Assembly: GCA_013398275.1 (NCBI GenBank)
Contig: VZSE01015288.1
Location: 124,001 to 188,000 of the forward strand
Reading direction: 5' to 3'
DNA from: Promerops cafer
Lineage: Eukaryota > Chordata > Aves > Passeriformes > Nectariniidae
Length of the DNA stretch: 64,000 bases
The position numbers were made by a program, and so were the translations under genes. The notes under the pieces were generated by a model. That model made no database searches. It was not told the origin of the DNA and saw only the letters and a list, made by a program, of their open reading frames with translations. Below are positions 12,611-24,639 of this stretch, one piece after another. The first letter of the stretch is position 1; each line of letters starts with the position of its first letter.

Positions 12611-15600
12611 CAATGTGTTTGCGTTTGTAACGTGAGCTGATCTCCAGAGATGAAAGAAGTAATCTAAAGTGAAAATTGCCATGAAAACTCTGTGCTGAGC
12701 CTAATAGAGTCAAGCAGGACACTTTGGGAGCCAGAGACTAGACTTGATCATCCCTTGCCCAGGGGCAAATGTTAAGTGAGCCATGTTACTATGCTATCCA
12801 GATGACTGCAGGTCTGCAGGAGGAAGCAAAGAAGAGCCAGAGCCACAGACTGGTACAAACATGCCTATAGTGTCCAGCTGAGAATGAGTAACAGCTGCTT
12901 GCTCATCATCCCGATTTCTGTCACTACTAGTGTTTCTGAATGCTGAAGTGTCCCAATGCTGTGACTCAGGGCTGTGAGTCATGGGGCTGTATGTCTCCAC
13001 CGCATGGAATCACTCACTTGCTCTCTGATGAGATTGCAGAAATCACAGATCATCTTGGGTCTCTTACAGTGATAAGTCTTAAAAATATAGACTGATATTT
13101 ACAAACACATCCAGAACAAAGTCATTCTGTCTCAAATACTGTCTACAGGGGATTTGTAGTAAAGCTCAATTTCCCATACACATCCCACCCAATAAATCTA
13201 GGAAAAGTATAAGTCCTTTTTTTCCTTCTGTGGACATTTAATTCCTGTATCCTCAAAGCTCTAGCAAATCTGGGCTAAACAGGATGCAGTGCAGGTAGCA
13301 CTCAACCTTTTGCTTCCCCTGCTTTTGCCAATCACATTTTTAGACCTGAAATTCTGACACTGTGGCAACACAATGCTTTTTGGCATTGTATCTGCCTGTC
13401 CAGGCTCTCCAGCATCCCTGGTAGGGAAGCTTTGGTCTAATAGCATTCTCCTAACCTCAGTGCTAGGCACTAGTTGCACGCAGGGCTGCAGTGGGAGCCC
13501 TCTCTGAGTTGACTGTCATGACCTCAGACAAGACACCAGAAACTCCAGAGGTATCATCAGATCTGTGTTGACCACATACAACGCAGCGGACAACTTTCTC
13601 CTCTACAGACTGCAACACCAACCAGCTGCACATTCCGCAGCTCACCTCCAGTTTCTATAAATTCTCTGTTGCTACAGGTGCAGCTGAAACGGCCACCACT
13701 TCCTCTTGAGATGAAGGAGTAGGAGCTCACCTCAGCGCTGACCTCACCGGCTGGGAACCTCCTGCGCTGTCCACCCGTACGGCACCTAATCAGTGAAGCG
13801 GAGTCCCCACACTGACAAGAGTGGGATTGCTGATATTCCTCCAGTGGCAGCACAGTTTGTATTGGCAAAAGAGTGTTTCTGTTGGCATATGCCTCTTCCC
13901 AGAATTGATTAAGTCATGCCTGTTTTTGCAAAAATCTCTGCAGCAAGGTGTTTTACTGGTGTAAAGATGTGTAAAGAATTGCTCTGTTTGCTCACAGCCA
14001 GTCTGAATCCTTCCACAAAAGTAGATAAAAGGCTGTATTGGCAATCTTCCCAAGTGGGCTTCTGTGTGCTGGTATGGGGTGAGTGCACTTACATGTCTGA
14101 ACTAATGCAGACAACCAACGAGATCCCTACTAGGAAAGCAAACACAATGCTGTGTGCACAGGGACTCCCAAGTGATAGGAAATGACTTCAGCACACCAAT
14201 TCCTCTATTCCCGTAACTCTCTGTGGGTTTGCCAACAATCCTTATCGTCCTTGCTGAGAAAGGAGAGCTTTGCTAACTGATTACATCCTCGTTTCCTTAC
14301 TGTGGTCAGTCTGTTGCTGCATGCCAGAAACAGCTGGTACGATTGATAGATAAGCACACGTCTTGATGGCTCTGTCTGCTCTAACCACATCCATCCCTGT
14401 GACTATGAGACAGGCAGTTCTAAAAAGAAGTGAAACAACACACAACAGCTTTGTTACCAGTACTAGTTTTCTAGAAACACTAATCTAGGGAATATAAACT
14501 TTTCCCATAATTCCTACAAAATACTGTAGGTCTCCGTGAAGGGACCCAGCATGGCCCCAACCCTTCCCATCAGTCCCCCAAAGCAGGACATCCCACTGCC
14601 CAACAACCCCTGCAGACAAGGCAGTTTAAGTGCTGGACTAAGAAGATGCAGGCCTCAAGACCCCAAGTTATCAGGCCCCTTGAGATACCATCTCTAAATG
14701 AGGATCCGTGCCCTGCACTGACACAGGGTCGGGTCTAACACCACTACCTGAGACTAGCCAAAAAATGTGCAAGACTGGGCTCTTTGAGTACAAGCATTAA
14801 TGCATTTGGAATTTTACCCCCTTTTGATTAAAGCTCTCTGCACCTTGAGTTCAGCATTTTTGGATAGCCTGAAGGCATTCTTCAAATGCAATAGCACAGT
14901 TAAGTAATAAAATGCTTTAAGATCACCTCTATTCCAAGCCCACTATTGTAAGCAGCACATCATGACAAAAGTCATCTCAGGCCAAATTTCTCTTCAGTTT
15001 GAGTCACAGGAGTGTCATCAGAGATGGAGTTAGCTCAGTTTGTTAAGTGGGTAGAAGATGGCCAATTTTATTTTGGCTTTTGTCTTTTTTTCTTCTGTTC
15101 TAGTTCCTGGAATCTGGTTTGTAGAAGTGGCCCTTCCCTCACTGTGAGCTCACGCTTTGAGGTGGGCAGAAGCGTTCAAATAGCATCTTCTTTGACCTTT
15201 CTGGTACTGAGATGCTTGTTATTGCTTTTTTTTTGTAAGTTTCTGAGAAGCTCCCACAAGCCTCTGTCCCCCCCATCTCCTGAACTGCATCTGCAGCATC
15301 CAACAACAGTCCCTCTGGAGGGCAGCGTGGCTCTCACAGTGACGACACCACACTCTTAATTTGTTCCAGCCTGTTTCACACTGACATTTTAGCACTGACG
15401 TCATCAGCTGCTGAAATTTCACTGCTGCTGCTAAGAATAACAGCCCTCTTCATCCCCCACCTTACACCAAATAATTATTTTAATACTGTAGGGATCTAGG
15501 CTTATCTTTTCTGACACAAATCAGGTTCTGGTGGTTAAAAGAAGTAGTAAGAGCAAAGCACTGCAGATGTTTTTATGTTCTGTCAGCCTAGGACAGAAAA

Positions 15601-15849
15601 AAAACCCAACACAAAAATAAAAAGTATATTGCTAAGTTGTAGGTATGCTATAAAAAATGAACAGGAAAAGTTCAGACTGATTTGTTTTAAAGCTTCTTTG
15701 TCAGACAGTCCTAGGCATTGTGAATTGCTTAAACAGCCTAGGCTACAGTCAACCCCAGAAGTCCCTTACAATGCCCCTTCCAAATTCTCCAAGGCTTTGT
15801 ACCTTGAATACTTGCTTATACTGGTGCAATGTGAGCATAAAGTACTGCC
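12611..15849. other. Non-coding stretch, no gene recognised
   Basis: No exon, RNA gene or clear repeat is recognised. A mildly CpG-containing patch near 13500-13860 has a donor-like GGTGAGCTC on the - strand (about 13720-13735), but no matching acceptor or conserved frame supports an exon. Confidence 0.4.
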
Positions 15850-15965
15850 AAATCAGAATTTCCCATTGACTTTGGGGCCTGAACCAAATCCCATCGATTT
15901 CTGTGGGAGGATTTCTATTAACTTGAATGGGCATTGAATCAAACCTAAATTGGCAGTGTTCTGCA
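15850..15965. repeat. Ancient amniote repeat relic ('ttgactt...aatgggc' type)
   Basis: The pieces CCCATTGACTTTGGGGCCTG and TTAACTTGAATGGGCATTGA match the phrase 'cattgacttcaatgggatt', which recurs in old amniote interspersed repeats. The family name and exact ends cannot be set by eye. Confidence 0.4.
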
Positions 15966-16112
15966 CCCATTTGGCACAGTGTAGTTCTCTGCATAAGGTA
16001 GAGAATCAGGTCCAAAGACACTCAGAAATGCTTTAATTAGGAGCATTATTGAGGACAGCAAGCTTTTCCATCATTAAGCTGATAAATTGAATTTGTTCTA
16101 TACTTTTAATAG

Positions 16113-16200
16113 CAAAGGATCAGATTTTCAAAGACGCTTGGTCTAAAGATGAAGCTGAACGCTTACAGATTTCCAAGAAATGCTTCAAGGCAAATCAGAT
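16113..16200 (+). repeat. Ancient amniote repeat relic ('cagattttcaaag' type)
   Basis: AGGATCAGATTTTCAAAGAC, followed by 'gcttggtctaaagatgaagctgaacgc', resembles the recurring amniote theme 'cagattttcaaaggtattta' then 'gcacctaaagatgcagatag'. It appears to be the same theme as the relic at 3670-3775, in the opposite orientation. Confidence 0.4.
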
Positions 16201-18339
16201 GCTGAGAAGCCTTTCAAATCAACAGGTCTCTACACTTATTTATATGCTTTCAGAAATCCTAGGAGCTACCAATTGGCTTTTCTTGTAGGCTTAAAAATCT
16301 AATCAGAAGTTATGAGATGACCATTACTGGCAGTCAGCAGCCAGGTCTGTTCACCAGTTCCAGGTCAGGCTTGGGCCCTTGCAGGCACAGTGAGCAGCAG
16401 CTGCAGTAACTGCACCAAATATTGCCTATAGGGGCCTGCCCCCGATGCCCCCCCAGTGCTCACAGAAGCAGAACAGCACCTCTGTCAGGCACAGCAGGTC
16501 ATGCACAGTCCCTTCTGGACAGGGGTGACAAAGGCCTCTAAAAACCAGACACACAGAGGTCCTGGAAATGTTATTTTCAACCCCTGCTGGGGAAGTCAGT
16601 GGCTAGCACAGCTTCCGCTCCAGAAGCAGACCTGAACCTAGACAGACCAACATCCGGTCAAGGAGAAAATTCTCACAATTTGTTGCTGCTTCCCCATCAA
16701 CTCTGAGGTCCAGCATCATTTCCTATGTTGCTGCTGACCCTCTCAGGCACCTTCCTCTACTGCTTGATCTTTAGCAACTGCTGCCTTCATTATCTCTGCA
16801 TCTCCCTTTACTGCAGAATAAGGGAAGTTTTGGGAGCCTGCATTTCTGATGGATCCTTTGGTTACTTGATTTGAGTTATTTTGTCTGGCTATTATTTTTA
16901 ATTTGGACTTGAGTGTTTGGCATAGTCTTTTTCTGGAAGGTACAGGGAGATTGATCACAAGACATGAGAGAAAGACATCTCTGCTTAAGAATGCTGGAGG
17001 CTACAAGAGAGAGAAGATGAGAGCAGCATTCTCACACTCAGAAAAGAGACCCAGAAAAGGCTGATGCTAGAGAGGAAAGCAAAGAGAAAGTGAAAGTGGT
17101 GTCAAAGCCGAGCCTCGAACACGAAGTACACTAGCTGGGAAGATCTACTCCGACCCCTGGCAGCCATTCTTGTTCAGTCTAAATCGTCCAGCAAGGTCAC
17201 ATGCCGACGGGCTGACAGGAGCATATCTCTGAGCTGACGTGCCTCTTCCGGCAGACGTCAGGATGGGCTTGGCTGGAAGCCTGAGGGATAGCTGCGGACA
17301 CCTGATTTCCTCAACCCCCGTGCTAACCTCTTCCTCTCTTCCTCCCTGTGACTAATTTCCCTCCGCCTCCTCCCATGCACACCCCCAGATCCTCACCCCA
17401 TGCATTTTTGTGCACAAAAGACACTTGTTAAATTACGCCACCTTCTACTGGGATAAGTACCAGGTAAAGAGATAGGAATGTACTGAGGAACGTGATTCCT
17501 ACAAACCAAGGAAACAAAAATTTCTGCCCTGCATTGGCAAGCACAGAAGCAGCTCTCAAACCATCACCTTCTGATAAGAGCCCTGCTTCTGAGTTGGGGT
17601 GCTCTTAAAAAAACACTTTTAAGTTGCTAAAGAAGTTGCTCACTAGAAACAGTAAGGCCTCAAATATGCTCATGTCTGTCTGGGGAGTCAGCGGGCCGGG
17701 GCATACCTGAGCTGGTTCAGCTCCAAGAGGGTAAGCCATGGCTTGGAGCCATGCACTGAAAGCAAAGCTGTGCCCAGCAGCATTCCTGCGTGTGAGTGGG
17801 AATGGTGCTGCCCCACCATATACTTTCTGCTTTCTTTTGCTGACATCTACAAAACTGCTCCCAGCTTCAGGCTGTGGCTCTGGTTCTGTTCTGTACCACT
17901 TTTACTGTGATGCTGCTCCACCGAGCACCAGTTTTGAGTCGAAGCTTCCCCAGGGCGAGCAAGAGGGGGAGTGGGCCTACGGGGTTTTTTGTTGCTTACA
18001 CCAAAAAGAATTATCTAATTAAAAATCATTGGAAACCACATGCATTTGCAGAAATGGCTCTGCTTCAGAGAAATCTCTCGAGGCAAATAAGTGAGTAATT
18101 CTTCAAGGGTTTATGAAAATAGTCTGTATAGTTACACTCGCTGGGATAAAATTACAAGTGTTTTCAATCCTCATACTTCGGGGCATAAGTTGATCCTCAG
18201 CTGGGGGCCAGGGAGGAATTTCCTCCCAGAGGATATTATTGTTCTGAGATGTATCTCATGGGAGATTCACATCCTCCAGAGTATCGGCTATTAGCCACTG
18301 GGAGAAGATAAGGAAAAAAAAAAAAAAAAGAATGGAGCC
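16201..18339. other. Non-coding stretch upstream of the CpG block
   Basis: No exon or RNA gene is recognised. A CpG-containing patch at about 17110-17290 carries two CRE-like half sites (TGACGTG near 17237 and GACGTCA near 17255) and could be regulatory. This is a weak inference. Confidence 0.4.
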
Positions 18340-18753
18340 CGTGTCCTGGTCTCCTCGCAGCACACCTCGGGGCCCGGGCCGCCCCCGTTGTTGCACAAGC
18401 TGCCCCGTCCGATGTTGTAAGGGTCCCCTGAGGTCCGGGAAGGGCGCGGAGCGGCCCCGCTCCTTCTGGGAAGCGCCGTGACTCACCCGCCGTGCCGTGC
18501 CGGGCCCGCCCCTCCCGCGGGGACAGCCAATCACTGCCCTTGTATTTGCATGAGCGCCCGGGGGCCTCTGGGATAGCGGCGGGGGCCGTCTCGGCCGCCC
18601 CTCCCGCCACCGCCGCGGCGTCTGCTCCGTGCGGGCCGCCTTCGATTGGGAAAGGGCGGAGGGCCCGAGCCGGGGGAAAACAGCTCTCGCCATTACCTTG
18701 GGGTGAAAGAGATGGGGGACTTCATATACCCTGTCACATGGCAGTTGTAAGTT
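18340..18753 (+). promoter_or_regulatory. CpG-rich external Pol III promoter of the tRNA-Sec gene
   Basis: This is the 5' flank of the selenocysteine tRNA gene. Visible elements, numbered from the tRNA start, are: an octamer ATTTGCAT at 18544-18551 (-210 to -203), where the distal enhancer of vertebrate type 3 Pol III genes normally sits; a CCAAT box at 18527-18531; an inverted CCAAT at 18645-18649; a PSE-like element TCGCCATTACCTTGGGGTG at about 18687-18705; and a TATA-like CATATACC at 18723-18730 (-30). Vertebrate tRNA-Sec genes are known to be driven by such upstream elements (TATA, PSE, distal activator) rather than by internal A/B boxes alone. Assigning these particular bases as PSE and activator is inference from position and resemblance. 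The surrounding block, roughly to 18870, is strongly CpG-rich compared with its flanks. Confidence 0.75.
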
Positions 18754-18840
18754 GCCCGGATGACCCTCAGTGGTCTGGGGTGCAGGCTTCAAACCTGTAG
18801 CTGTCTAGCGACAGAGTGGTTCAATTCCACCTTTCGGGCG
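18754..18840 (+). tRNA. TRU-TCA: Selenocysteine tRNA, anticodon TCA
   Basis: This 87-base gene matches vertebrate tRNA-Sec almost base for base. It opens GCCCGGATGACCCTCAGTGG, has the anticodon TCA at 18789-18791 in a CAGG/CCTG stem, a long variable arm (AGCTGTCTAGCGACAGAG), and a T-arm with the B-box GGTTCAATTCC at 18818-18828. It closes with TTTCGGGCG. The first seven bases pair with the 3' end, including one G-U pair, and G is the discriminator base. CCA is not encoded, as expected in eukaryotes. The product is charged with serine, phosphorylated by PSTK and converted by SEPSECS, then delivered by EEFSEC to UGA codons that have a SECIS element. Compared with the human sequence as I recall it, only one base differs (C instead of T, at 18764). 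All arms look intact, so I read it as functional rather than a pseudogene. Confidence 0.96.
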
Positions 18841-18875
18841 GGGCGCGCGAGCAGTGCTCCTGCTGTGCCGGTCCC

Positions 18876-18879
18876 TTTT
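18876..18879 (+). terminator. Probable Pol III terminator (T4)
   Basis: This is the first run of four T downstream of the tRNA-Sec gene, 36 bases past its last nucleotide, embedded as CCCTTTTG. Four or more T on the coding strand is the normal Pol III stop signal. The spacing is somewhat long, so some read-through 3' trailer would need trimming. Confidence 0.5.
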
Positions 18880-21800
18880 GCTCTGGGAGACAGGTCAGCA
18901 ATGCCGAACCTGACCGTCCCCAGGGACAAAAGGCAGTGCTCCTACCCTTCTTCCACCTTATTCCCACGGCACTGGACTGCTGAAGTGGCAGTGTGCCAGA
19001 TACAGCCCAAGGACAATTCAGGTTTTAATTGGATTTTTCTGCTAAGCAGATCTTTGTTAAACTGTGTCACATGTCCTACAGGAACAGAGAAGAAGTAAAT
19101 AACAGAAGTCATTCTCTAGATCTGCTCCATATTGACGATAACCCATCTCCCACCCACGCTGCAACAAAGATGCTTCACTTCAGCAGTAAGCACGGGTGCT
19201 AATAATGTCACCCAGCCCCACGAAAAATAAAGGTTAGCGTCAAGCTAAAAAACATATTCTTCAAGCAGAAGGCATTTATTTTGTGATATCCTGTTGCAAC
19301 AACTCTCCATTCGATGATTTGTGGAGCCTCTAGTTAGGACAAGACCCCAACCCCCCCCAGTGCAGGGGACAGCGAGGATTGGAAGGGCATTTTCACATTA
19401 CCTCCTGGTCCCACAAGCAGGAAGTGTGATTCTGCCTGGAGAATTACAGAATACTGAGGGAATTATCAGATCTCCGGTGTTCCTGGTTGCTTTTTGAGGG
19501 GTGCAGTGGCATCCGGAGTTAAATAGGTAAGCACCCCTGAGGATCTAAGCTGGAATGACTGTGCTTTCCTCACATGGAATTAGTCACTCCAGCTGAAGGC
19601 CTGGGAGGAGAAGGAAGGGCACAGGGAGCCCTGAGACCATTGCTGATGGCTGCTACTTCTTTGAGCCTGCAGACCCCTGAGCTGGTTGGGGAGGAGCAGC
19701 CTTGATGCCAGCAAGGCATGTTGCTCCAGGAATACACGGTCCTGTTACGGGAAATCTGGGGGGAAAAGCCCCTCTGAAGCTCCCACAGTGCGTGCCAACT
19801 TCTCCGTGGCCTTGCAGATGTGCGTGCACAGCTGGGAGCGCCCCGAGTCCCAGATGGCCATCTCTGCGCTCCACATCGCTCTGCCTGCCAGCCAGCCTGC
19901 TCTGCCCATAATGAACTTTCTATGTGGAATTTCTCTGCGGCCGCAGAAATTGGTATCTGCTCTGCAGTTTGGCTGGGGGGGGTTGTTTTGGGGGTGAGGG
20001 GGAGAGTTGGAAAGGCCTTTGCCCAGTAGTGGGCAGCTGAGAATGTTAGCACTCTATGTCAGTTACCAAGCAGAACATAATACAGCTCTTTCATGTGGTG
20101 TTTATAACTGAACATGCTGTTTTGTGTCAGCCTGATTTTTTTTTTCCTTCCAAGAAGTAGTTTTGGATTAAATTATGACAATTACATTCTTATATTCACA
20201 CACACACACCCCCGCCAGCCCCCACCCTTGCCCTGCGTGCACACAAACACAAACGGGAATTATGTGCTCTGAGCGTGATTTGAACTATACAGCCTGGGAT
20301 CCGTGCCTGGCATTGAGTTCACTTTTTTTCCTCCACAACAAAAAGGCCACATCTACTCTGTACTCTTTCATTGCCTTAGGAAAAAGTAGGATGGTCAGAT
20401 TGCTAGCGTGGGTGATTTGTCCCTCATGGAGCTGACGGGCATGAGACTTTCAGGCACGAGAGAGGAGGCTGGGGAGCCTTTCCTGGGGAGCTTGTGGTAA
20501 GCAGCGCAGGGACCTGGCTTTGTGAAATCCCCTGTGAATCCCTGCTCCGAGCTGCTTACACACCCCCAGGCTGGCCCCTGCACCTGGGCAGTGCCTCCTC
20601 TGGTGGGTAAGGCAGGCACATGACAGGAAGCAATCCTGCCTTTTTGGGCTGTGCCCTGCAGGGCTGCACCTCTAGCACGTGGCTGAATGCAGGGAAACAT
20701 AGGTGTTCATTAGGACAAGGGACATGGCAAGGCTGCTCTTGCAGCCTTTCGCTGGCACAGTGGGTGGGCCAAGGCCTTAGGTAACAGGGCACCCTATATT
20801 TCAGTGCTGTTTTTTAAACACTGGTTGGAGGAGAACACCATGTGGAGACCCGTGTAGATGATCTGTCTGTAGGAGGGACATTTTGTACAAAGCCATCCAT
20901 GTCTCCTCTGAGTCAGCTTTGCTTGGAGTCACTATTAGTCAGGCAAAGCTTCCAGTGTTTGAACCTGAATGTCACTTTCTTCCCTGACAAAGGGCCAAAT
21001 TAAGAGGAGCCAAAGCCCTCACCACTGGTTGGAAGGCAATCCAGGGGTTACTCAGAGCCAAAATGCACGAGAGCCTGGCTCCTTAGTCAAACGTAATCTG
21101 CCTCCTGTTGTTTTCCCCATGGAGTCACAGCACGGTGAGGAGGATGTGCTGGTGACAGATGGCTGACGCGACTTGCTAAGTGTACGGGTGACTGGGCTGT
21201 GACTCAGCAAGTGTTTGGTTACAAGAGACTGGGAGCATGTGCTTTTGCACTGGTTGTAGTGGTCCTAGCTGGATCTCCTCATGGAAGGATCAGCCATGGG
21301 CTGTCGTGTGAAGCCTGTGACTGCCATCTTCCATGGGAGGAAAGCAGGCACACGTGGCCTATTAGAACAGAAAGTCAGGCTCCTAAATTACTGTTTACAC
21401 TTGCAATGGATAATGTCTGAGTGTGTATAAATATATGACCTGCCAGTGGTGCTTAGATGTCCTACTGGCCTTCACAAAGGAAACATCCTGGCCTAGAAAA
21501 ATTACCATCTTGCTCAGAGGAAGTGGGACTTGGAATTGCAGTTGAGTCACTAGAGGGGGACAAAGACCTAGCCTGGATATGCATCCACCTACCACTTCCC
21601 CCAGCTGCAGCTGTGGGAGACACCTTGGAGAGGCAGCTGCAGAGATCGCCCTGATCTGTCTCAGGTTTGAAGGTGCCCAATTGCAGGAACAGTTTTCCAG
21701 AGGCTTAGCACTAAATGTAGGTGGGGACCAGCAACGCTTTGTGGAAATGAAGCCACTCCTTTTCCCCCAGAAGCATGATGGCACATGTATGTGTGTGAGT

Positions 21801-24639
21801 AGGCTAGCAGCCTTAATGTTGGCTCTTCCAGCATTCCTCCCTACCTAGAGCCAGTTGGTCCATAGATGGCCTGGGCTTTCAAAGGCTAAATTCCAGGCAT
21901 AGCACAGCACAAGACAGTGTCACCTGGGCAGAGGACACACACAATCATGTATGGTTACAGGCACATGCCATTTCCTCCTTTCTCCTCTTTTATGAATGGA
22001 GGAGAGCTGAATTCTCAGGTCTGGAGAGGCACCAGGTGTTCTTGTTGTCTCTGTGAGTTGAAGACGTCATGGAAATATTGGAGGACTTGAGCAGAGTGTA
22101 CTTGTGTGCATCCCACACGCGCACAGAGAGCCCAAGTGGCCATGGCAAACAACAGGGCACTGCATGCAAGTGACATATTGACCTGGAGTGCTTAAAAGCT
22201 ATCCCACACACTCTCCTGGGGAAACGGAGACTGTAATGACTCACGCTAATGGATCGTGATACGCAGCCCTCAGCCCTGCCAGGCTATGTGTGGAACCAAG
22301 ACACTCCCGTTTTCTCCCCTCCAGCATACTTCCCTGACCAAATCCAGGACTGAGCCATTTGGCTCTGACTGGAGCCGGTCAGAACATGTTTTTCTTTTCT
22401 TCTCTTTTCCCCTCCTTCACCCTTTGGAAAATGTTGACATTTCAGCAAAGGGCTGAAAACCCAAACCCTGAATATTTTCCATTGGAAAACGCTGGGGGAA
22501 AGGGAGAGGAATAATCCCCAAACTGCCAACAATCAAATCTCTTTTGCTTTTAAGACTTTTGGGTTTCTGCAAGGGAGGCATATTTGGAGGTCAGTGAACA
22601 CTTTTTATTAAAATATCTGTTCTCTCAAAACCAAATTTTTCATTAGAACTGTTCCAACTGGCATCATTTTCACTGGTGATGGTTTGGGCACTCCCTACAT
22701 GTAATTTTTGAAAGGACCTGAAGAAAATTTAATTCATTTTATTGGAATATAAGGCACAAATGGCACTCCCACAGCACAATTGATACTGAGAATTTGTATT
22801 CTCAGTATCATGAGACTATACCTTGATATTCTTTCTTTTTAAAGAGTGCTGTTCACACGAACATCTCAAGCAAGTTTGGAACCTGGTCTCTGGAAACACC
22901 ACGCTCCCAGAGCTCCAGCTGACTTGCCTCAGACCTCAGAGCACATTCTTGAAAGGAACCTACCTTTCACGAGGTCACATCAAAGGCTGCAAAGGAAGCA
23001 ATAGGCACTGAAAGGCATGTTACCTGTAACTATCCCTTGAGTAACTGATAGCACAGAACACTTACAAAGCATTTTGTTCTGATGTCTTCAGCTGATTTAC
23101 AATTCTGTTTGAATTGTAATGTAGACCTGAAACATGTTTCATCTTGGTTTTGCATATTATTCTGCTTTCCTGTAAGTTAAAAATAAAAAAGAAAAGGGAC
23201 AATGTTAGCATAACAGAACACACATATTTGTAGGAGATGAATTATGCCCTAAAACCTTCACTAAATGTGGCTAATAGCAGGTTAGAGTTTATAAAAGGAA
23301 AGATCTTAAAATGGGCACACACTGGTCATAAATAAATTGAGTCTGCAGACTTGCAGAAACTTTCAAAACAACAGCAGAGTGAAGTTCAGGATAACCTCCA
23401 AAGAAAAGCAATAGGAATAAAAAGCTCAACTGTTTGAAGACAGATCTTTATCAGTTGTGGGATATCATGACAGCAAAGGAAAAGATTAAATCACACAGAC
23501 AACCCTTTTAATTTGTCATGCCCCTTACCCCATTATTTTCCATGCTGAAGATTTTCGGTTACTATTTACATTCTCACTGGTATGATTTAGCAATTGCACT
23601 GCTGCACTTCATTCTGATTTAATACACCTCCCTGTCTTCTGTCACTCCCAGGTTTTTCTGAACTAACCACCTGTGTTTGAATTCAGTCAGCACCAAAAAA
23701 GGGGCATACTTGACTTCATCAAATCCCTGTTTTTTACTCTTTTCAGTTTAGGAACATGTCATTGTAATTGTTAAAGCTCATAAAGCAGTGGGTTTGGAGA
23801 GATAATGATGCAAAATCTGTTTTAGACCTCACCTTTGTTGGTTGGGGACAACTAAATTGCATGTTGATAAAAGGAACAAGGTACTGAATATCTGAAAACT
23901 TAGAAGACCTGCATCGGTGCTGTTCATGCTTTGTCATAATTTTTCAAGATAAGTAAGTAACTTTTCACTTAAAGAACCTTACTCGTAAGTTAAGGAAGTC
24001 AAAAGATCAACAGTTTTAACCCCTGGCCTTGGAAACACAATCACATGCAAGAAGCCATGGCAGAATCCTGGGGAAGTGCCATCTGGAGCTGCAGAGCTGT
24101 AACTAGCCATTGGAAAGCCATACACACATAGCTGAGATGTAGCTATGAGCTGTCCTTGCTCCCATCAGTACTACAGGGGCAGATGCAGAAACAAGGAGAT
24201 CCCAAGTAAGAAGATAAAGAGTCAAATGAATCACCCTGTCACTGTGTGAAATGTAATGACTGGGAGAGCAAACAGATTAAGCCAGGGCTTATGACTGTTA
24301 ACATTCACAGAAACATGTTCCACAAATTCAGCTTTCAGAGAAAAATTGATTTCTAGCTTCCTTCTGGTAATTTGAAGAGGCAACAATCTGTTCATATGAC
24401 CTTCAGATTGGGCTGGCACAGGGACTGAATCCTTCAATAAAAACTGAAGAATAGCCTTTTGGGGCAGAGCAATGGTCCTCCCCACCCAGCACTCTGCTCC
24501 CAGCTAGGGCAAGGTCCAGGGAGCACACACACCCCGACATTTCCCTCTCCCATCTGTTTTCTCAGCGTTCACCTTTGTTGGGTTGGGATGTTAGATTACA
24601 CATTGTGCCTGTTCCTTTTAGTGTCATTTTATGGCCCTG
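18880..24639. other. Non-coding stretch, no gene recognised
   Basis: No exon or RNA gene is recognised. Contents include a short CA/C-rich tract near 20200-20225, a perfect 13-bp inverted repeat at 22781-22810 (listed separately), and diffuse A/T-rich text around 22430-22680 that may be a further old repeat relic. The open frames of 90-160 codons around 19570-20052 overlap frames on both strands and match no family I know. Confidence 0.4.
22781..22810. repeat. Perfect 13-bp inverted repeat with 4-nt loop
   Basis: TGATACTGAGAAT at 22781-22793 is followed by TTGT and then its exact reverse complement ATTCTCAGTATCA at 22798-22810. The stem ends abruptly at both sides. It is too short for a typical microRNA precursor. 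Confidence 0.9.

Noticed and set aside
18721..18752. Donor-like GTAAGT at 18747-18752 suggesting a + strand Pol II first exon in the CpG island
   Set aside because: It lies in the short interval between the TATA-like element and the start of tRNA-Sec. The upstream elements are better explained as the external promoter of that tRNA gene.
18236..18792. Long - strand open frames (124 and 178 codons) over the CpG island
   Set aside because: High GC content removes stops. The frames overlap each other and run through the tRNA-Sec promoter, with no recognisable protein.
22430..22680. A/T-rich text reminiscent of an old 'gaaaatttt' type amniote repeat
   Set aside because: Low complexity could give the same impression. 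No ordered series of matching phrases was found.
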